Assembly: GCF_036322705.1 (NCBI RefSeq)
Contig: NZ_AP027270.1
Span: forward strand, 1,365,501 to 1,429,500
DNA: 64,000 nucleotides
Reading direction: 5' to 3'
Origin: Maricaulis maris
GTDB lineage: Bacteria; Pseudomonadota; Alphaproteobacteria; Caulobacterales; Maricaulaceae
Part shown: positions 1 to 8,483 of the stretch, piece after piece
Numbering within the stretch: the first letter of the stretch is position 1
Layout: every line of letters starts with the position of its first letter
Notes under the pieces: generated by a model
The model's database searches: none
Told to the model about the DNA's origin: nothing
The model's input: only the letters and a program-made list of their open reading frames with translations
Translations under genes and position numbers: made by a program

Positions 1-1725
1 CATCACGAGCAAGTTGGTCTGATATCCGATCGGTGTGGCAAAACAGGTGTTTGCGGCAAACAAGACCGTCATTGCGAACAAGGTCGGGTCGGCACCGATC
101 TGGTTGGCAGCCCCCACCGCGATCGGGGTGAACAAGATCGCGGTCGCACTGTTGGAGAGCACGTTGGTGAGGATTGCCACCAGCAGGAAGAGCGCTGACA
201 TCAGGACCACAGGCCCGAATGGCGCAAAGACCGACACAACGCCTGTCGCCATCAGATCGGCCGCGCCGGTCACCTGCATGGCGGTGCCCAGCGCGATGGC
301 CGAGCCGATCAGGAGATAGACACGCATGTCGAAGGCGCGTGCGGCCTGGCGGGTATTGAGACAGCCCGCCATGATCATCGCCACAGCTCCGAGGAAGGAA
401 GCCAGTACAATCGGCAGCAGACCCGTGGCCGCGGTCAGGACAACACCGCCAAAAATGGCCCGGGCAAAATTGGAGCGCCGCGGATCGGCGATCGAGGTCG
501 TTGCCCAATCCATCACCAGCAGGTCGCGGTCGGCTCGCAGTCCCCGCAGAGAGGCCGAGGCGCCGAACAGAAGCAGGGTGTCGCCAGCCTCAAGCCGAAT
601 CTCACCCATGCGTGAGCGGATCATCCGGGAACGGCGCTGGATCCCGAGCACGATACACCCAGTGACATGGCGAAAGCCGATCTGCCGGATGGTGCGCCCG
701 ATGAGGCGCGACCCCGGCGCAACAACGGCCTCGGCCATGACCAGGCTATCGCCCGGCGTCGGGTTATCACCCGGTCCCGAGGCTTCCAGCATGCCGCGCA
801 TGAAGTCGGCCCGCTTGGCCAGGAGATTGGTCAGGGTTTGACGGGTCGCGGCGACGATAACGAGATCGCCGGCTTTCAGCTCGATCTGGTCGAAGGGCGG
901 AAGCAGCGCATGTTCGCCGCGCTGAATCATCCGCACGGTCATGTCGGGCAGGTCGGCAAACATGCCGGCGACCGGCTTCTTGCCGATCAGCGGGTGGTCG
1001 CTCGTGACGTCCAGCTGGGCGATGTATTGCTTGCCGCCGCCGCCCGCGATCTCGGCTTCCATCGACGCTCGGTCGGGTAGCAGGTGCGGGAGGATCACGA
1101 TGATATAGACAATCCCGACGGCGGCCAGAAACAGCCCGGGGATCGACGGGTCGAAAAAGCTCAGTTGTTCCCCGGTGACGCTCATCAGCGTGTCGGCGAC
1201 AAGCAGGTTGGTGGATGAACCAATCAGCGTCGTCATCCCGGCAAGGATGCACATATAGCTGAGGGGGATCATCAGCTTGGACGGGCTTTTTTCCATCCGT
1301 TTGGCGATCGCCACCAAAATCGGCACGAACATCACCACGACGGGCGTGTTGTTGATGAAGGCGCTGATCACGAAGACAAAGGCGAACATGCCAATAAGCG
1401 TCGCCTTGGGGTGCTGGTCGTAAGCGTCGAGAAGGCGCTGGGTCGGACCCTCCATGGCGCCGGTCTGGAATATGCCCTGACCGACAATCAGCAGGCACAG
1501 GATGGTGATCAGGGCCGGGTTGGCAAAGCCCGCGAGCAGGTCAGCCGTCGTCGGATTGCTCGCTTCCAGCGGGAAGAGGTGGAAAAACGCCATCAGGATG
1601 GCGACAATCGAGGCCGAGACGATCTCGATCGGCACCCGGTCCCAGACATAAAAGACAATCGCCAGCGTCAGTCCGCCGAGGATTGCCCACATTTGCCACA
1701 CATCAAGTGACGCTGATTCAATCAT
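1..1725 (-). CDS. SLC13 (DASS) family permease with internal TrkA-C domains, 3' end outside window
   Basis: Integral membrane transporter, probably sodium-coupled for an anion such as sulfate or a dicarboxylate; the substrate cannot be read. Read from ATG at 1723-1725, 575 codons remain open to the left edge. The N-terminal membrane block (about residues 10-190) carries AFINNTPVVV and a STNLLV motif. A soluble insert (about 220-390) holds two TrkA-C-like (RCK_C) regulatory domains. A second membrane block follows, ending at the window edge in PIGYQTNLLV, the conserved second-repeat signature, so only a few dozen residues should be missing. The start lacks a strong Shine-Dalgarno sequence. It is transcribed in the same direction as nothing else nearby except motB, 120 bp upstream, and may be independent. 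Confidence 0.9.
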   Translation of the reverse strand, partial: MIESASLDVWQMWAILGGLTLAIVFYVWDRVPIEIVSASIVAILMAFFHLFPLEASNPTTADLLAGFANPALITILCLLIVGQGIFQTGAMEGPTQRLLDAYDQHPKATLIGMFAFVFVISAFINNTPVVVMFVPILVAIAKRMEKSPSKLMIPLSYMCILAGMTTLIGSSTNLLVADTLMSVTGEQLSFFDPSIPGLFLAAVGIVYIIVILPHLLPDRASMEAEIAGGGGKQYIAQLDVTSDHPLIGKKPVAGMFADLPDMTVRMIQRGEHALLPPFDQIELKAGDLVIVAATRQTLTNLLAKRADFMRGMLEASGPGDNPTPGDSLVMAEAVVAPGSRLIGRTIRQIGFRHVTGCIVLGIQRRSRMIRSRMGEIRLEAGDTLLLFGASASLRGLRADRDLLVMDWATTSIADPRRSNFARAIFGGVVLTAATGLLPIVLASFLGAVAMIMAGCLNTRQAARAFDMRVYLLIGSAIALGTAMQVTGAADLMATGVVSVFAPFGPVVLMSALFLLVAILTNVLSNSATAILFTPIAVGAANQIGADPTLFAMTVLFAANTCFATPIGYQTNLLVM

Positions 1726-1846
1726 CGCAAGATTCAGGAAGCCGTGGATCCGATACATCCACAGCAAACGCTAGCATGCAGGATATCGGCTTGCGAAGCC
1801 TTTGTGTCGGTTCGACCGTGGAAAGCGCGAGGGCGATGCGGCCTGG

Positions 1847-2776
1847 TTAGAGCTCGTGGCCGCTCGGCATGACAGGGGCTTCCCGCAGCAGCACGACCGA
1901 GATGCGCCGATTGCCCGGCATGTAGGGATCGTCGGGATAGAGCGGTTCGGAACCCGCCTTGCCGCGCACCTCATAAATCCGGTCGTCACTGATCCCCGCG
2001 CGCTGGAGAACGGCGCGGGCCGCGTTGGCGCGGTCGGCCGAGAGTTCCCAATTGGTATAATCCGCACCGGGCGAGGAGGGGGCACTGTCGGTATGGCCGG
2101 CAATCGAAAGCCGGTTCGGGAGGCGTTCGGCGATCCGTGCGACGGCGCGCAGCAAGGTAATCGCCCGCTCATTGGGGACGACAGCGCCCGGGTCAAACAT
2201 CGGACGGCCCTCCTGGTCGACCAGCTGGATGCGCAGACCTTCCGGGGTTTCGTCAATCAGGACGTGGTTGGAGAGCTCCGCCAGTTCCGGCATTTCCTGC
2301 ATGGCCTGACGCAGGGACATGGCGGCTGAATGAAGTTCTGCGGCGTCGCGGCGTTGTTGGGCCTCGGCCATCGCGGACGCCGTGATCTCGGACTCCGACT
2401 CGATTGCTTCCGGTGACCCTTCCGGGGCTTCCTGACGGTCGCGGTCATTGAGTTGCGGCGCGCTTGGGGCGAGGCGCTGGCGCATCGAGCTGTCACCGGA
2501 ACCCTGCACGCCATCATCGCCCGGCGACGTGCCGGCAAGCGGCGCGCCCGATCCGGAATTTGACGGCGAGACGCTGGCCGGGGCGAAATAGTCAGCGATG
2601 CCGCGTTTTTGTTCGGGGGTTGTGGTGTTGATGAGCCACATCAGCAGGAAGAAGGCCATCATCGCGGTCACGAAGTCGGCGTACGCGACCTTCCAGGCAC
2701 CGCCGTGGTGTCCGCCACCGCCGCCCTTGACGACTTTCTTGATGACAATCGGCCGATCAGAGGCTGCCATGTCCAC
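1847..2776 (-). CDS. motB: MotB, flagellar motor stator protein
   Basis: Peptidoglycan-anchored half of the MotA/MotB proton-driven stator. The 309-residue protein has a basic, Gly/His-rich N-terminus, then a single membrane segment (about 29-50) starting with AYADFVTAM, in which Asp34 is the conserved proton-carrying residue. A flexible acidic linker (about 60-150) follows, then an OmpA-like peptidoglycan-binding domain (about 190-300) with GHTDSA and NWELSADRANA. The length is normal. motA is not in the window; a motB separate from motA is usual in Caulobacter-type bacteria. Its presence implies a motile stage. The start at 2776 (MDMAAS) has a second possible ATG two codons later. Confidence 0.95.
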   Translation of the reverse strand: MDMAASDRPIVIKKVVKGGGGGHHGGAWKVAYADFVTAMMAFFLLMWLINTTTPEQKRGIADYFAPASVSPSNSGSGAPLAGTSPGDDGVQGSGDSSMRQRLAPSAPQLNDRDRQEAPEGSPEAIESESEITASAMAEAQQRRDAAELHSAAMSLRQAMQEMPELAELSNHVLIDETPEGLRIQLVDQEGRPMFDPGAVVPNERAITLLRAVARIAERLPNRLSIAGHTDSAPSSPGADYTNWELSADRANAARAVLQRAGISDDRIYEVRGKAGSEPLYPDDPYMPGNRRISVVLLREAPVMPSGHEL

Positions 2777-2870
2777 CCACCTTGTTTATCTGCTACTGCC
2801 TCTAGTAGACCCTTATCCTTAAGGTCCGGTTTCGAAACCCGGACTCCTCCGTTCAAGAGAAGGACATGCC

Positions 2871-3335
2871 TTGGCCGACAGCCGCAGATTCCGTGACGCG
2901 CTCGGGCGCTACCCGACGGGTGTTGCCATTGTGACGACCTTTGCCGATGGCAAGGCACTCGGCATGACGGTGAATTCCTTTGCCTCGGTCTCGCTTGATC
3001 CGCCACTTGTGCTGTGGTCGGTCGAGAAAGGATCGGACCGCCACGGACTGTTTACGCGGGCGACACATTGGGGCGTGAATGTGCTCGCTGCGGACCAGTC
3101 AGAGCTGGCCAATGCCTGCGCCATGAAGGCCGATATCGAGGCCTGCGGCGGTCTGTGGGGCGGCGATGCCGTGCCGTTGCTTGAGGGCGCCGTGGCCCGG
3201 TTCACCTGTCAGGCCGAGGCGGTTCACCCCGGTGGCGATCACGACATCCTGGTCGGACGCGTGATCGCACTCGATACACCGCGTGACGCGCCGTCACTGG
3301 TGTTTCACCGTTCGTCCTATTCCGAGGCTGGCTGA
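2871..3335 (+). CDS. Flavin reductase domain protein (FMN-binding split barrel)
   Basis: Predicted NAD(P)H:flavin oxidoreductase of the RutF/HpaC type, which supplies reduced FMN to two-component monooxygenases. The 154-residue length is typical. The N-terminal FRDALGRYPTGVAIVTT, then GMTVNSFASVSLDPPLV and HDILVGRV, are family hallmarks. The start is TTG at 2871 with AGAAGGA 7-8 bases upstream; an ATG at 2866 is out of frame. No monooxygenase partner lies nearby, so the substrate system is unknown. Its last 19 bp overlap the 3' end of the opposing penicillin-acylase gene. Confidence 0.85.
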   Translation: MADSRRFRDALGRYPTGVAIVTTFADGKALGMTVNSFASVSLDPPLVLWSVEKGSDRHGLFTRATHWGVNVLAADQSELANACAMKADIEACGGLWGGDAVPLLEGAVARFTCQAEAVHPGGDHDILVGRVIALDTPRDAPSLVFHRSSYSEAG

Positions 3336-5641
3336 AGCGTCAGCACGTCGAGGCCTGCCGGGGCATCGTTCAGGGTCCAGCCCGTGGGGATGCTGATATA
3401 CTCGCCGCGGCCCCACATCGGCGCCAGGTCATCATAGTGACGTGACATGACATTGCCGGACTGGCCGGTCGTGATCATGAAGCGGGACGTATCCGGATCG
3501 GCCATGTCGTAGAGCGCCCGGTAGGAGGCGCCATGGCGAACGTCATAGCCCGGCCGGCGATAGGAATGGTGGGCAACATTGACGGTCGACCCGTCGCCCG
3601 GGACCGGCGTTGTGATCGTGAACCAGTCCGAGAGAATTGGGAAATCCGAAAACGGACGGTGTGCGTGGCGGGCCTGGTGGACATCGCCCCAGCGCCAGCT
3701 TGCGAAATCCTGGCCATAAGCAGCCGTGCTGGCCGCCATCGCCCGGTCTAGGGCCGGGCCGGTCAGGTCCTGGCATGTTTCCACGCCCTCGGTCGTGATG
3801 TCATCGCACCAGTGGCCGAGATCACCGGTCAGAGCATCCATCATGAAGACCCGGCGGTCGCCGTGCCAGGCCGGAAGCAGATCGCCAAGCTCGTCGCCAT
3901 AAATCGCGGCGGACAGTTCCTCCATCCAGGCTGAATAGATCAGCGGTTCAGGCCGGTCGACAGCCATGTCGGCATTCCAGCGGGCCAGAAGCGCCAGTGC
4001 ACCATTGGCGGCGTCGGTCTGCGGCTCGGCCCGGATCAATGTCGGCAGAAGCCGCAAGGCGGTATCACTGACCGTATCGATCTGCAGGGCCTGCATGCTG
4101 TCCATGTCATGGATGGGTTGCGCATCGATGCCGTCATAGATGCGGCGGATCCGGGAAACACCATACCATTCCGAGGTGATGTAATGCGGATACGCGTCCG
4201 GCACGATCTTGTTGTTGGCCGTCGCGACGAAGCCGCGATCCGGGTTCAGCGTGTGTGGCAATTCCTCGAACGGGATCGTCGAGACCCAGGCGCCGGTCTC
4301 GTCGCGAACCGGAATCCGGGCTGGTGCGTAGAAGCCGATATCGCCATCGCGATCGGCAAAGACCATGTTCTGTTGTGGTGCGACAAAGCCGCGGATCGCC
4401 GAGACAAATCCGTCCCAGCCATCGGCCTCGATGATGTGCAGGCCGACACCGGTGGTGGCATCATCAGGCTCGTCGAGCATCCATTGCAGGGCAAAGAAGT
4501 CACTGCCCTCCGGGACGGGGTAGTCAAAATGCTTCGGGTCCAGCACTGGCCCGGTCGCGGTCTCGCGACGCAGGATGATGACGTCCTCGCCAAAACGGAC
4601 ACGGATATGCTCCTCGCGTTGCCCGATTACGTCGGCCTCGGAGACCGGGTGCAAGTCGCCGACATCCGGCCCCGTATTGGTAAAGCCCCAGGCGATCTCG
4701 TCGGTACGGCCCAGGGTGACAAAGGGTGTTCCCGGAAGGGTGGCGCCGACAACGGAGCCATTTGGCGTGGTCAGACGAGCCAGATACCAGATCGCCGGAG
4801 CAGCCAGACCCAGATGCGGGTCATTGGCGAGGATTGGCAGGCCGCTCGCCGTCCGCGAGCCGGACAGGACCCAATTATTCGAGCCGTCCCGGCCCGTGTC
4901 TTCCGGGCCGATCGAGGGCGGGATCACCTCTGCCGGCGGCAGGGAGGAGGCCTCGATGCCGATATCGGCCATGGTCAGCGATCGGGGGGCGTCGTCGGGA
5001 TAGCGGCCAATGAACTCGGCTGTGCGTTGGGCGCCGAGTCGTTCGGTCAGCGCCGCCATGCTCGATTCCTCGAAGGCATTGCCGAACAGGTCGAGCGCAA
5101 TCGCCTTGTAGACGACGACCGTGTCGGCGGGTTGCCACGGCTCGGGCTCGAACATCAGGATCTGGAATTCCGGCGGCGGCACAAAGCCGGGCGCAGAGAT
5201 CACGGCATTGATGCCGTCGGCATAAGCTTGCAAGGCATCCTGAACATCCGCGGGCAGGTTCGAAACAGCTGTGTCGGACGCCGGGCCCAGACCCATGGTC
5301 CTGAAGAAGATATCGGTGGAGAGACCGGGCTCGCCGAGAATCTCGGCCAACCGTCCACGCAGGGCGCGGCGGGTGATTTCCATCTGCCAGAGACGGTCCT
5401 GCGCATGCGCCACGCCCATGGCATAAAACCCGTCGCGATCACTCTGCGCGAAAATGTGCGGCACACCGTTCGCGTCACGCGCAATGCTGGCCTCGGCCTC
5501 GAGTCCGGCGAGCTGTATCGTACCCGTAGTCTGGGGCAGCGAGGCGTAGAGCCGGTTGGCAAAGACGAGGGCGCCGACAAGGACAAGTGCGACAAGTCCT
5601 CCGACCGCCCAGCCGAGATAGCGCAGAATACGATTGATCAT
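3317..5641 (-). CDS. Penicillin acylase family Ntn hydrolase, membrane anchored
   Basis: Predicted periplasmic amidase of the penicillin/cephalosporin/AHL acylase family (peptidase S45); the substrate is unknown, with beta-lactams or acyl-homoserine lactones as candidates. From ATG at 5641 (GGGGAG nine bases upstream) the product is 774 residues. An N-terminal hydrophobic segment (about 11-28) replaces the usual cleavable signal. The alpha-chain part carries DANGVPHI; the autocleavage site is the DG|SNNW motif, placing the catalytic N-terminal serine at Ser254 of the precursor; the beta chain follows with ANDPHLGL and a C-terminal half of normal length. It is divergent from a dehydrogenase operon across 61 bp. 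Its 3' end overlaps the flavin reductase gene by 19 bp. Confidence 0.92.
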   Translation of the reverse strand: MINRILRYLGWAVGGLVALVLVGALVFANRLYASLPQTTGTIQLAGLEAEASIARDANGVPHIFAQSDRDGFYAMGVAHAQDRLWQMEITRRALRGRLAEILGEPGLSTDIFFRTMGLGPASDTAVSNLPADVQDALQAYADGINAVISAPGFVPPPEFQILMFEPEPWQPADTVVVYKAIALDLFGNAFEESSMAALTERLGAQRTAEFIGRYPDDAPRSLTMADIGIEASSLPPAEVIPPSIGPEDTGRDGSNNWVLSGSRTASGLPILANDPHLGLAAPAIWYLARLTTPNGSVVGATLPGTPFVTLGRTDEIAWGFTNTGPDVGDLHPVSEADVIGQREEHIRVRFGEDVIILRRETATGPVLDPKHFDYPVPEGSDFFALQWMLDEPDDATTGVGLHIIEADGWDGFVSAIRGFVAPQQNMVFADRDGDIGFYAPARIPVRDETGAWVSTIPFEELPHTLNPDRGFVATANNKIVPDAYPHYITSEWYGVSRIRRIYDGIDAQPIHDMDSMQALQIDTVSDTALRLLPTLIRAEPQTDAANGALALLARWNADMAVDRPEPLIYSAWMEELSAAIYGDELGDLLPAWHGDRRVFMMDALTGDLGHWCDDITTEGVETCQDLTGPALDRAMAASTAAYGQDFASWRWGDVHQARHAHRPFSDFPILSDWFTITTPVPGDGSTVNVAHHSYRRPGYDVRHGASYRALYDMADPDTSRFMITTGQSGNVMSRHYDDLAPMWGRGEYISIPTGWTLNDAPAGLDVLTLQPASE

Positions 5642-5702
5642 GATGACTTGCTCCCCAATCGTGACGAGACTAGCAAGGGGCGAACGAATTGGGGAGAGCG
5701 CA
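5642..5702. promoter_or_regulatory. Divergent promoter region with a 9-bp inverted repeat at both ribosome binding sites
   Basis: This 61-bp spacer must hold both divergent promoters. CTCCCCAAT at 5651-5659 and ATTGGGGAG at 5688-5696 form a perfect 9-bp inverted repeat. Each arm contains the Shine-Dalgarno sequence of one of the two genes, so the symmetry may simply reflect two similar ribosome binding sites, or it may be an operator. I could not pick a convincing -35/-10 pair. Confidence 0.45.
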
Positions 5703-6581
5703 ATGGCACGCTGCACGTTTTTGGGATTGGGTGTGATGGGCTTTCCAATGGCGGGCCATCTTGTCTCTGCCGGCCATGAGGTCACCGTTTGGAATCGGAC
5801 AGCGAGCAAGGCGCAGGACTGGGCAAGCCGACATGCCGGGACGGCTGCCGATACGGTTGAGTCTGCTGTGGCTAACGCCGACTTCGTGCTGATGTGTCTG
5901 GGCGATGACCCTGATGTGCGTCGGGTGGCAGAGCAGGCGATTCCCGCGATGAAGCCGGGTTCGGTCCTGGTCGACCATACGACGGCGTCGGCCGAGCTGG
6001 CCCGCGACCTGGACATCGAGGCGCGTGACGCCGGAATCGGATTTGTCGATGCGCCGGTGTCCGGCGGGCAGGCCGGAGCCGAGAACGGTCAACTGGCGAT
6101 CATGTGTGGCGGCGAGGCGGACACGTTTGCCGCGGCAGAACCGATCATGGACAGCTATGCCAAGGCGATCACGCTGATCGGTCCGGCCGGCTCCGGCCAG
6201 CTCTGCAAGATGGTCAACCAGATCTGCATCGCTGGCGTCGTCCAGGGCTTGTCGGAAGGGCTTCACTTTGCCCAGCGGGCCGGTCTCGATCCGGCGCTGG
6301 TGATCGGGGCGATCTCGAAGGGGGCGGCCCAGTCCTGGCAGATGGAGAATCGCTGGGAGACCATGGTCGCCGGGAAGTTCGACTACGGTTTCGCGATCGA
6401 CTGGATGCGCAAGGATTTGCGGATCACCTTGGACGAGGCGCGGCGCAATGGCGCGACCCTCCTGGTCGCGGCGCAGGTCGACCAGTTCTATGCCGACGTC
6501 CAGGCGATGGGCGGCAATCGCTGGGATACGTCGAGCCTGATCGCGCGTCTCGAGCGTCCGAAAGACGGAGCCGACACGTGA
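5703..6581 (+). CDS. NAD(P)-dependent beta-hydroxyacid dehydrogenase (HIBADH family)
   Basis: Predicted oxidoreductase of the 3-hydroxyisobutyrate / tartronate semialdehyde / GLYR family; cytosolic. The 292-residue protein opens with the nucleotide-binding GLGVMG (residues 8-13), has the substrate-binding DAPVSGG, and the catalytic lysine (Lys169) in GQLCKMVNQ. The ATG at 5703 follows GGGGAGAG; an upstream in-frame extension lacks support. A second family member, the likely true mmsB, lies at 13048-13941 in a valine operon, so this paralogue probably acts on another hydroxyacid. The last bases overlap the next gene (GTGA). Confidence 0.9.
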   Translation: MARCTFLGLGVMGFPMAGHLVSAGHEVTVWNRTASKAQDWASRHAGTAADTVESAVANADFVLMCLGDDPDVRRVAEQAIPAMKPGSVLVDHTTASAELARDLDIEARDAGIGFVDAPVSGGQAGAENGQLAIMCGGEADTFAAAEPIMDSYAKAITLIGPAGSGQLCKMVNQICIAGVVQGLSEGLHFAQRAGLDPALVIGAISKGAAQSWQMENRWETMVAGKFDYGFAIDWMRKDLRITLDEARRNGATLLVAAQVDQFYADVQAMGGNRWDTSSLIARLERPKDGADT

Positions 6582-7105
6582 GTGAACCCAGGGGCTCGAT
6601 CGCCAATGACCCGATGGTCATGGATGTCTGGAAACGGCTGACCAAGCTGTTTGCGGTGTGGCGGCTGATCGTGATCGCGGGCTTCACGCGTCGGGTCATG
6701 AAGCAATACTCCAATGATCAGATGACGACCTTGATGCGGTCAGGGCATTGGAAGATCGCGCTGGGCCTGCTGGGCGGGCTGAGCGATGCCCAGGTCGAAT
6801 TTCTCGCGGTCTGGGCCCGGCTGAATGCGGAGCGGTCCGAGCGTATTTTCCGCGCGACCGCCCTGATCATGGTGACGATTCCTGTCGCCGCAGTGTTCGG
6901 CCTGTCCGAGCTTGATCCGGAGATCTGGGTCCGATTTGGTTTTGAGAGAGTGGATATGCTTCTCGTGGTTCTCGGTGTCTGGATGGTGGCCTGTGCGATC
7001 ATGATGGCCGCTGCCTGGAGGGCACGTGACCTGTCGGATCTGCTCGAGCTCGAGCAGGGGCGACGGGCGCTCAAGCGGGCCAAAGCCGCCCTTCAACGCC
7101 CGTGA
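6578..7105 (+). CDS. Hypothetical two-TM membrane protein
   Basis: Unrecognised 175-residue protein between a dehydrogenase and a TRIC-type channel, overlapping each by 4 bp (GTGA at both junctions), so the three are almost certainly co-translated. The N-terminal half is soluble and amphipathic. Two hydrophobic segments lie near residues 90-108 and 127-147. The C-terminus is charged (LLELEQGRRALKRAK) and helix-prone. The GTG start at 6578 is chosen from the overlap; in-frame ATG codons follow within 15 codons. No catalytic motif is seen. Confidence 0.7.
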   Translation: MSEPRGSIANDPMVMDVWKRLTKLFAVWRLIVIAGFTRRVMKQYSNDQMTTLMRSGHWKIALGLLGGLSDAQVEFLAVWARLNAERSERIFRATALIMVTIPVAAVFGLSELDPEIWVRFGFERVDMLLVVLGVWMVACAIMMAAAWRARDLSDLLELEQGRRALKRAKAALQRP

Positions 7106-7731
7106 GTATAGAGCTCCTCTTTGTCATTCTGGACTATGCCGGAATCGGCTTCTTTGCCTATTCAGGCGGCATGCTGGCAGCGCGCAAGGGACTGGATCCC
7201 TTCGGCGCCGTGATCATTGGCGCCGTGACGGGCATGGGCGGCGGGACCCTGCGTGACATCCTGCTTGGCTCGCTGCCGGTCTACTGGATAGCCGAGCCGA
7301 AATACTTGCTGGTCGCTGTCTTTGGCGCCTTGCTCGGCTATTTCACCTCGCCCTGGGCGCAGGCCATTGCGACCCGGCGGGCGGCACTGATCTGGGCGGA
7401 CGCGATCGGACTGTCGGTGTTCTGTGTAATTGGCGCCCAGGCAGGGCTCGCGGCTGGCGCGCATTGGACCATCGCACTGCTGACCGGAATGATGAGCGCA
7501 GCTTTCGGCGGCCTGCTGCGCGATATCATCGTCAACGACGTGCCTCTGGTCTTGCGCGAAGACATTTATGCCCTGGCGGCCCTGGCCGGAGCGGCGGCCT
7601 ATGTCGGCGGTATCACGCTGGGCCTGAATCCGAGTGCTGTGACCCTCGGCTCGGCCTTGCTGGCCCTGGTCCTGCGGGGCTGTGCCATCCAGTTCAAATG
7701 GTCCCTGCCGGCGATCAAGCTCTCGGACTGA
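7102..7731 (+). CDS. TRIC / UPF0126 family membrane channel (YicG-like)
   Basis: A 209-residue, seven-segment membrane protein of the UPF0126 family, bacterial relatives of trimeric intracellular cation (TRIC) channels; a cation (K+ or Na+) conductance is inferred from the family. The family's internal duplication is visible: GMGGGTLRDILLG near residues 42-54 and AAFGGLLRDIIVND in the second half. The GTG start at 7102 overlaps the preceding gene by 4 bp. A strong hairpin follows 15 bp after the stop. Confidence 0.88.
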   Translation: MSIELLFVILDYAGIGFFAYSGGMLAARKGLDPFGAVIIGAVTGMGGGTLRDILLGSLPVYWIAEPKYLLVAVFGALLGYFTSPWAQAIATRRAALIWADAIGLSVFCVIGAQAGLAAGAHWTIALLTGMMSAAFGGLLRDIIVNDVPLVLREDIYALAALAGAAAYVGGITLGLNPSAVTLGSALLALVLRGCAIQFKWSLPAIKLSD

Positions 7732-7746
7732 CCGATCTGGCAGCCA

Positions 7747-7780
7747 GCTCCGTTCCGGGCATCTGTGCCCGGAACGGAGC
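7747..7780. terminator. Perfect 15-bp hairpin between convergent genes
   Basis: GCTCCGTTCCGGGCA, a 4-base loop (TCTG), then the exact reverse complement. It lies between the convergent TRIC-type and acetyltransferase genes, so it can act on both strands. There is no clear U-tract, so whether it terminates intrinsically is uncertain. Confidence 0.75.
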
Positions 7781-7798
7781 CTGCCGGTTCCGTGCTGG

Positions 7799-8350
7799 CT
7801 AGCCGAGGCTCGCCGGCCGCGGCTTGACCAGATGGATCATGGCGATGCCGTGATCTTCGTCCTCGAACAGGCGGTCGTCGAGCCAGCCGTGCTTGGCATA
7901 AAAGCGACGGGCCTGGTCGTTCTGGCGGAAGCAGTCGAGCCCGATCCGGTCAGCTGCTGCGAACAGCTTGCGCTCGCCATCGGCCAGGAGCAGGGCTCCG
8001 ACGCCCGAGCGGTGGTGGTCGAGATCAACCATCATCAAATCGATCCGCGCCGGCTGGATGGCGCAAACACCGATCCGGATGCCGGCATGTTCAGCGACCG
8101 TCAGGGTCGCGACATGCTGGCGGTAATAGGCGCCAATGGCCCCGGATGCGATGTAGCCTTCGACCGCGTCTGTACCGAGGATCGCCGGGTATTTGACCCT
8201 GATGGTTTTCGCCGACAGGGCTTCAAGCGGGTCGGCATCGTCCAGGGTTGCCGGCCGAAGTGATACGTTGGACAAATGTTTCAATGTCTTGTTCCTGATA
8301 AAGAAAAACTGTTCGCGCGCGACGCGGGTCGCGGGCGGTGTTTCAATCAA
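7799..8350 (-). CDS. GNAT family N-acetyltransferase
   Basis: Predicted acetyl-CoA-dependent N-acetyltransferase; the acceptor is unknown. The GNAT fold shows in VSLRPATLDDADPL at the start of the domain, LMMVDLDHHRSGVGALLL (acetyl-CoA binding, R/Q-x-x-G-x-G/A variant) and the terminal QARRFYAKHGW. The longest frame gives 183 residues; the first 25 or so are poorly conserved-looking, and a TTG near 8275, just before VSLRP, is an alternative start. It stands alone, convergent with the TRIC-type gene. Confidence 0.85.
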   Translation of the reverse strand: MIETPPATRVAREQFFFIRNKTLKHLSNVSLRPATLDDADPLEALSAKTIRVKYPAILGTDAVEGYIASGAIGAYYRQHVATLTVAEHAGIRIGVCAIQPARIDLMMVDLDHHRSGVGALLLADGERKLFAAADRIGLDCFRQNDQARRFYAKHGWLDDRLFEDEDHGIAMIHLVKPRPASLG

Positions 8351-8483
8351 GCCAGCCGGCCCGCTTGTAGGGGCGGGCTGGCTGTATCAGGACGTCGAAA
8401 CGAGGCGCATAAACGCTCCAGCTGAAACAAGGCGTTCCGGATAGGTCAGTTCGCGGCTGCGGCCAACTGACGAATTTGTGAGA

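Noticed and set aside
767-1498. A 243-codon minus-strand frame in the permease gene
   Set aside because: Out of frame with the permease, Arg/Pro-rich and without domain; the permease frame is open over the whole length with membrane segments.
4109-5779. A 556-codon plus-strand frame opposite the penicillin acylase
   Set aside because: Antisense shadow; no recognisable domain and it crosses the divergent promoter and the start of the dehydrogenase.
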